Made by a program: the position numbers and the translations under genes
Notes under the pieces: generated by a model
What the model was told of the DNA's origin: nothing
What the model saw: the letters and a program-made list of their open reading frames with translations, nothing else
Databases searched by the model: none
From: JBBSZK01 sp964354995
Lineage (GTDB): Archaea; Nanobdellota; Nanobdellia; Pacearchaeales; GW2011-AR1
Length of the DNA stretch: 32,481 nt
Direction: 5' to 3'
NCBI GenBank assembly: GCA_964354995.1
Contig: CAYHBQ010000004.1
Coordinates: 1 to 32,481, forward strand
Shown: piece by piece, positions 28,007 through 32,481 of the stretch
Layout of the letters: each line of letters begins with the position of its first letter
How positions within the stretch are numbered: the stretch's first letter is position 1

Positions 28007-29614
28007 ACCAGAACTAACTCTCATCCCTTGGGAACGTTGATGGCGATCGTACAATTTCCATGCGACAAGCACAACCGCAACAAGAACGAGCGCAATAACG
28101 ACCCAAATCCACCAAGAACCCTCGGAAAAGAGAGCACCAAGAGCAGCCGATGAGTTGCTTTCATTGGAACTTACGTTTTGTGCGCTTAGATTGGAAGCCG
28201 CGAGCGCGGCAGCACCAGCGGGAGTAAGCTCGTGAACAGAGTAAAGAGTGATATTTGCTCCCGTTTCGGAAGAGTTGACACTATTGAGTGTAACCGAAAG
28301 ATCGTAATAGCTGTCTTCGCTAACTTCAAAAAGTTTAGATGCATTGATCTTCAAAACGGCCTGTTGAGGTATTGAAGAAACGTTTACAGTAATATCGTCG
28401 CTGTCTATATCGATGATACCTACGTGATGATCAAGCCCGCCCACAGAAATGCGCAAACGTTCGCGTTGTTGAAGAACGGTCGAATAACCCTCGTCGAAGT
28501 CGCTCGATGAAACACTTATAGTTCGATCCCAATAAGTAGACCCACTTCCACTACTTCCGCCTCCGCTACTACCGCCACTACCTGAACTAGAATCACAATC
28601 ATCAGTAGAAAAAGAACCCGCGCCATACCCCACGTTTGAAGCAGTGTCTGTACAGCTAACATTGAACGTATACCCCTCTTCGCAATCAAGCCCATTTCGA
28701 AGAAGAGATTGAGTAGACCCACTTCCACTAACCGTTCCGCCTCCGCTCACAACCGAACAAGAACCGCTTAAACTCGTGTGAGCTTCAGTAACGCTAATCG
28801 AAATATTAATCGAGGTTTGATTGTTGGACACTAGAGACAACGCAACCGACGGGGCAATATGATCCAGAATAACTCGAAAGGCGGCAATAGTTCTATTCAA
28901 ATTGTTGTTCGTATCGTTAACAGTAACGTTCACAAGGTAAACCCCATCAGAGAGATTAGAAAAATTAACAAAGAGAGAACCTGCGCCATAAGATCCGTTA
29001 CTTGAATTGAGAATAGTTGTAAGATTGTAAAGGCTTACGTTGATAACTGCCAAAGAACCTTCATCGTACGCGGAGACGTTAACTGCAATAGATTCCCGAG
29101 ATAAATTTGACTGCGTTGTTAACCCGGGGGCTACAAAGAGAATCGAAGGAGAAGTCGTGTCATTAACGGAAATTGTGAGATTTTGATGCTGAGAGCCACT
29201 AAAGTTTGTCGTGGAAACAGTTATGTTAAAATTCGTCCCGGGAACGAGCGCGGTCGCGTTGAACCAAATCTGCCCCCAACTAGCATTGAGGACAAGCCCA
29301 GATACATTTACAAAGCTTATCAAAGAACCGATCTCGGTCAAAGAAACATAAGAAAAACTGGTGCCTACGGTCCCAGAGGTAAAGCTAAAATTAGTAGGAA
29401 GGCTTACGTTGACGTGGGTTATGTTGGCAGCAAGACCCGAATCGGTATTATTGAGTGTAAGGTTATACAAAACAGAAACCTCCTCATTTACGGTACCAAA
29501 ACTAGTGTTTCCAGTAAGAACATTAGTGGCTATATGGGCGGCAAAAACACCAGTTATGAGAAAAAGCCCGAGAACTAGGAAAAAAAGAACCCTTGAACGA
29601 GGAACCACCCGCAT
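27998..29614 (-). CDS. Surface glycoprotein-like protein with signal peptide and C-terminal anchor
   Basis: A 538-residue exported protein. A Sec-type signal peptide (VLFFLVLGLFLITGVFAA, cleavage about residue 25) precedes beta-rich repeats with more than 30 N-x-S/T sequons, so it is probably heavily N-glycosylated. It resembles Ig/cadherin-like or PKD-like surface modules (ITHVNVSLP, INVSLYNLT and VNVTVNDTNNN). A serine/glycine linker at about 340-360 separates a second domain. The end is a transmembrane helix (WIWVVIALVLVAVVLVAW) with a basic cytoplasmic tail. An S-layer-associated or adhesin role is inferred. The 3' end overlaps the TctA-like gene. Confidence 0.82.
   Translation of the reverse strand: MRVVPRSRVLFFLVLGLFLITGVFAAHIATNVLTGNTSFGTVNEEVSVLYNLTLNNTDSGLAANITHVNVSLPTNFSFTSGTVGTSFSYVSLTEIGSLISFVNVSGLVLNASWGQIWFNATALVPGTNFNITVSTTNFSGSQHQNLTISVNDTTSPSILFVAPGLTTQSNLSRESIAVNVSAYDEGSLAVINVSLYNLTTILNSSNGSYGAGSLFVNFSNLSDGVYLVNVTVNDTNNNLNRTIAAFRVILDHIAPSVALSLVSNNQTSINISISVTEAHTSLSGSCSVVSGGGTVSGSGSTQSLLRNGLDCEEGYTFNVSCTDTASNVGYGAGSFSTDDCDSSSGSGGSSGGGSSGSGSTYWDRTISVSSSDFDEGYSTVLQQRERLRISVGGLDHHVGIIDIDSDDITVNVSSIPQQAVLKINASKLFEVSEDSYYDLSVTLNSVNSSETGANITLYSVHELTPAGAAALAASNLSAQNVSSNESNSSAALGALFSEGSWWIWVVIALVLVAVVLVAWKLYDRHQRSQGMRVSSGSS
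28535..28553 (-). repeat. First copy of a 19-base direct repeat in the surface-protein gene
   Basis: The same 19 bases recur at 28712-28730, 177 bases away, which is a whole number of codons. Both copies encode part of a serine/glycine-rich GSGST linker, and a nearby 12-base run also recurs. Probably a slipped duplication of linker DNA rather than a regulatory site. Confidence 0.6.
28712..28730 (-). repeat. Second copy of the 19-base direct repeat
   Basis: Identical by eye to 28535-28553. It codes for the SGSGSTQS segment, while the first copy codes for SGSGSTYW. Confidence 0.6.
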
Positions 29615-29635
29615 AAGAAAGAATCGAATCGAGAG

Positions 29636-29643
29636 TTTTAATA
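29636..29643 (-). promoter_or_regulatory. TATA-like box of the surface-protein gene
   Basis: The minus strand reads TATTAAAA, 22-29 bases before the ATG at 29614. Confidence 0.45.
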
Positions 29644-29649
29644 CCTATG

Positions 29650-32481
29650 TTAAAACCACTTACGAAGCTGCTCCTGTTTGTCAAAGGGTTTACCAAATAT
29701 TCCTTGTATATCCCGCTCAACAATCTCCAGAGACTCTAGTAAATACGGGCTCACCCCATAGGTGCGAGCCAGCTGTAAGGCGCTCGCGAGATATTTAACA
29801 ATACTTCCCTCAGAAATAGTAAAAATCAGTTTTCCCCCACATTTCACACACTTGCCCGCGAGAGGAGGACGTCGAAACTTTTCGTTACAGGCCACGCAGC
29901 GAAAGACTTGCATGGAGAACTTTCTCAAGTTACCACGAATGTCTCTAATAAAATGTCTTTCTATAACAAGGCGAGCAACGTCAGTAACATCAACTGCGCG
30001 AATCTTGCTACAGAGATTCATCATAGAACTGACTTTTTCATCCATAGTAGGTAACCGTTTATATGAAGAATTAATAACGCCATGATTAAAATCTGAACAG
30101 TCGTGAGTAAATTTCTTATTAATGAAGGGGTCCCTGCCCGCCTTAAGACGAGATTTAACGGTATCAACCTTAACTTCGGAAGAGTGTTTTCCCTGCTCGG
30201 CGAGTTCGTAAAGTTCCAAAGGATAAGTTCCAAGTTCGAAGTCAAGAATTTGATCATCCACTTCTCCTGCGCTTATCTTTGTATTAAGAACCAAGGGCGC
30301 ATCTTGGGTCCCGCCGCGATGTGCGGGAAGATAAGAACGAGAAAAGTTAAGAAGCATGTCCATAAGAAGCAACGTCGCCGCTTCGTCGCCATCGCAGTCC
30401 CTACGCATGGCCGCATGCATATAGGGGGACGCAAGAAGAGATTGAGTTTTAGAAAAACCGATAATGCGCCCAACCGTTGCTGTACAAATGTGGGGAGCAA
30501 TACAAACGCATAGGTGCCCTATAAGGTCTTCACGCCGCTTAACGTTATAAAACCGAGGAAGACCGTATAGCTTTTCAAGCTCTTCATCAACGAAACCGCA
30601 GATTCTGACAAAGACGTCATCTGCGCGTTCATCATCCGAATCGGGGCAGGATGCGAGAACAACATCGTGAGGGAAGAGTTCAAGCACTTGATCGTCGCGT
30701 TCAAGAGGGAAATCGTGAATGTCATGTGTATAACCCAATTCGCGCAAACGTTCTACGCTGGTACGAATTTCGAACGGCCTAAAATGATTGAGGGGCATTT
30801 CAGTAAAGTCGTAACGAATAGTGCCGTCTTTGTTTACATGAAGATTATATTTTGCTCGCAAAAATCCCTTAACAAGCGGCTCACATAAGTGATCCTTATT
30901 GGACGTTCCGCGTACCCCTTTAAGAAGAGGAACTTCTTCACGTCGCATACCGCTCAATGAGCGAGCAGCCTCGAAATAATCTGTAAGCACGACAGTCTGT
31001 TTTTGATAAGGGAGCCCCTTTCCATGATCCGGGCAAACTTGAGTCATAACTCGGTCACAATCGGAGCAATAAAATCTGCGTTCAGTTAACCCTTGACAAC
31101 GATGACAGCGTCCATAAACTGAAGAAATTTGACAAGAAGCACAAAAGAAAAGGGGGAAGTCTGAATTAACGGAACCAACTTCGAGCGCAGCTTGTACACT
31201 ACGTAATCGCCCGCCTTCTTCTCCCACGGGAAAGAGGGCGTGAGGGCTTCCAGGAAGCTTACGTAACTTTGCTTTCTCAGGTCGACCCATACGAGCGCCA
31301 ATAAAGGTCCCCGCTTTATCTTTAACAGGAGCGAGAGCGAGAGCATTAATAATTTCTAAAACAGGAAGCGTGGCGTGCTTTTCGACCTTATTAACCATTG
31401 ATTCGAAATCAATTTCCTTCGAAGCATCAATTCCCAAATTAGCAAGAAGCGCTTGCGCAGAAACATTGGAAATAATTACGTGCTCGAGGCTTACTGAGTG
31501 TTCGCATCCGATGATTTCAAGCGCGCGCTTTCCACGAGCAAAACGTTCACGTTCAGAAGTAGTATAGGGAAGAACAAGACGATCTCCAAGAAAAGAGCCA
31601 TGAGCAACCCAGTCAACAAGAGCGAATAAATCTTCTGAAGAGATTTGAGTCCAATAATAAATATAATAAGGATGAAGAGGAACACCATACTCGCGGGAGA
31701 ATGCGAGAGCTTCCGAAAAAGAAACCACACGCGGGTCAACCACTGAAAAATCGGCAGGAAGAACACGCGCGAGCTGTAACCCCCACCATTCTTCAACGTA
31801 TCCCGGTTTGAGAAGCTCATAATTTCGATTAACAACGTCACCGAAAGAAACAAGAATATCTCCTAGGTAAATGATTTCAGATACGTGGGGATATAGTTTC
31901 TTTCCTTCTTCAAATGAACGCACAACCCTGACGCTTCCATCAAGAAGCTTCACAATGGGGCCATCAATGTAATCGCAACTCGACACAGCACAGCCTTTGG
32001 TAGGTTTCTCTATTTTGAGTTGCGTTCCAAACGAAATAAATGAGTCAGTTATGGCCATAGTAGCCGGATGCACGGAAGTTGCAGAAAAACCGTTAGTTCT
32101 GGTAAGGCCGTACCTAAAACGGAAAGTTCCAGAACGTGAGGGATGTCCGTATACAGGTCGACCAGCAACGAGATCCTTAATATAAGTAGGTGACGTGTCC
32201 CCGGTACCTTTCTCTCGTTTCTTATGCAAAGTCACATAATCATCCAAAAAATTCCATCCTGTCGCTTGAAATCCGCGCTCCTGGGCTTTTTTCAAAAGAC
32301 GAAGCCCCTTTTGTGCTTTCTGTGCAAGACCTTCCGAAAAAATGAGGCACATGCCTCCTCTGATAAAATTAGTATCGATACGTGGCAGGTCCTTGTAATT
32401 CGAAACCTCTCTGTCTTCGGTGGGTTCGCCGGAAATTTGAATAGGCAAATGTCGCGCCAAAAACGCAATTTCTTCTTCCGT
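29650..32481 (-). CDS. polC: DNA polymerase D large subunit DP2 (partial, N-terminus beyond right edge)
   Basis: The catalytic subunit of the archaea-specific replicative polymerase PolD; it pairs with DP1, which carries the proofreading exonuclease. The frame is open to the right edge and 943 residues are visible, so roughly the first 150-300 residues are missing. Diagnostic parts include GGMCLIFSEGLAQKA, TRTNGFSATSVHPATM, and the double-psi barrel active site RRDCDGDEAATLLLMD (the DCDGDE codons are at 30382-30399), followed by PAHRGGTQDAPLVLN. Zinc-binding pairs occur in FFCASCQISSVYGRCHRC, YCSDC and, near the C-terminus, RCVACNEKF...KCVKCGGK. A short C-terminus ends FGKPFDKQEQLRKWF, which includes a likely PCNA-contact region. 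No intein interrupts the active site. Confidence 0.96.
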   Translation of the reverse strand, partial: TEEEIAFLARHLPIQISGEPTEDREVSNYKDLPRIDTNFIRGGMCLIFSEGLAQKAQKGLRLLKKAQERGFQATGWNFLDDYVTLHKKREKGTGDTSPTYIKDLVAGRPVYGHPSRSGTFRFRYGLTRTNGFSATSVHPATMAITDSFISFGTQLKIEKPTKGCAVSSCDYIDGPIVKLLDGSVRVVRSFEEGKKLYPHVSEIIYLGDILVSFGDVVNRNYELLKPGYVEEWWGLQLARVLPADFSVVDPRVVSFSEALAFSREYGVPLHPYYIYYWTQISSEDLFALVDWVAHGSFLGDRLVLPYTTSERERFARGKRALEIIGCEHSVSLEHVIISNVSAQALLANLGIDASKEIDFESMVNKVEKHATLPVLEIINALALAPVKDKAGTFIGARMGRPEKAKLRKLPGSPHALFPVGEEGGRLRSVQAALEVGSVNSDFPLFFCASCQISSVYGRCHRCQGLTERRFYCSDCDRVMTQVCPDHGKGLPYQKQTVVLTDYFEAARSLSGMRREEVPLLKGVRGTSNKDHLCEPLVKGFLRAKYNLHVNKDGTIRYDFTEMPLNHFRPFEIRTSVERLRELGYTHDIHDFPLERDDQVLELFPHDVVLASCPDSDDERADDVFVRICGFVDEELEKLYGLPRFYNVKRREDLIGHLCVCIAPHICTATVGRIIGFSKTQSLLASPYMHAAMRRDCDGDEAATLLLMDMLLNFSRSYLPAHRGGTQDAPLVLNTKISAGEVDDQILDFELGTYPLELYELAEQGKHSSEVKVDTVKSRLKAGRDPFINKKFTHDCSDFNHGVINSSYKRLPTMDEKVSSMMNLCSKIRAVDVTDVARLVIERHFIRDIRGNLRKFSMQVFRCVACNEKFRRPPLAGKCVKCGGKLIFTISEGSIVKYLASALQLARTYGVSPYLLESLEIVERDIQGIFGKPFDKQEQLRKWF

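Noticed and set aside
28500..28800. CRISPR-like or regulatory repeat
   Set aside because: The two 19-base copies are in frame within a serine/glycine-rich coding linker, with no spacer pattern; no CRISPR array is seen anywhere in the window.
29650..32481. Intein in the DP2 polymerase gene
   Set aside because: Inteins are common in DP2 near the active site, but the reading through DCDGDE and its flanks is continuous, with no splicing motifs.

Overview
The window reads as one compact archaeal chromosome segment, most likely from a DPANN-type lineage (Woesearchaeota/Pacearchaeota-like; the exact phylum is an inference). Archaeal markers include the large subunit of the D-family DNA polymerase, RadA, an RPA-type single-stranded DNA binding protein, elongation factor 1-beta, a Hef-type helicase and nuclease, and an archaeal tyrosyl-tRNA synthetase. 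TATA-like boxes (TTTAAA or TTTATAA) lie about 22-29 bases before many start codons, which points to widespread leaderless transcription. No intergenic gap exceeds about 100 bases, and several convergent gene pairs overlap at their 3' ends.

Layout. 1-6.0 kb is housekeeping: a truncated family 4 uracil-DNA glycosylase, nucleoside diphosphate kinase, tRNA-Arg(GCG), a small unknown protein, then a minus-strand group (RPA, DUF457-type membrane hydrolase, RadA, SpoIIM-like membrane protein), then a plus-strand group (EF-1beta, a small membrane protein, a degenerate HIT protein). 6.0-19.9 kb is dominated by a type IV pilus/archaellum-like secretion system. It holds a prepilin peptidase, a tiny basic protein, and eleven consecutive minus-strand genes whose products start with a short [K/R]-G(-like) leader and one hydrophobic helix. 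These are followed by a two-domain platform protein (FlaJ/TadC-like) and a convergent assembly ATPase (FlaI/TadA-like), two coiled-coil proteins, and three paralogous polytopic membrane proteins.

19.9-29.6 kb contains a PRC-barrel protein, a site-2-protease-like membrane protein without its HExxH motif plus a coupled 45-residue membrane protein, Hef split into separate helicase and nuclease genes, a secreted OB-fold-like protein, TyrRS, a DRG/Obg-like TGS GTPase, an M16 peptidase, a TctA-like membrane protein and a heavily sequon-rich surface protein. 29.6-32.5 kb is the DP2 polymerase subunit, which runs off the right edge.

Two themes stand out. One is DNA repair and replication (UDG, RPA, RadA, Hef helicase and nuclease, DP2). 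The other is a self-contained but unconventionally arranged pilus-like machine: the prepilin-like cluster sits beside its processing peptidase, while motor and platform genes face each other and overlap at their ends. The pilus-like locus, with its unfamiliar pilin-like proteins and microproteins, is the best candidate here for an undescribed system.
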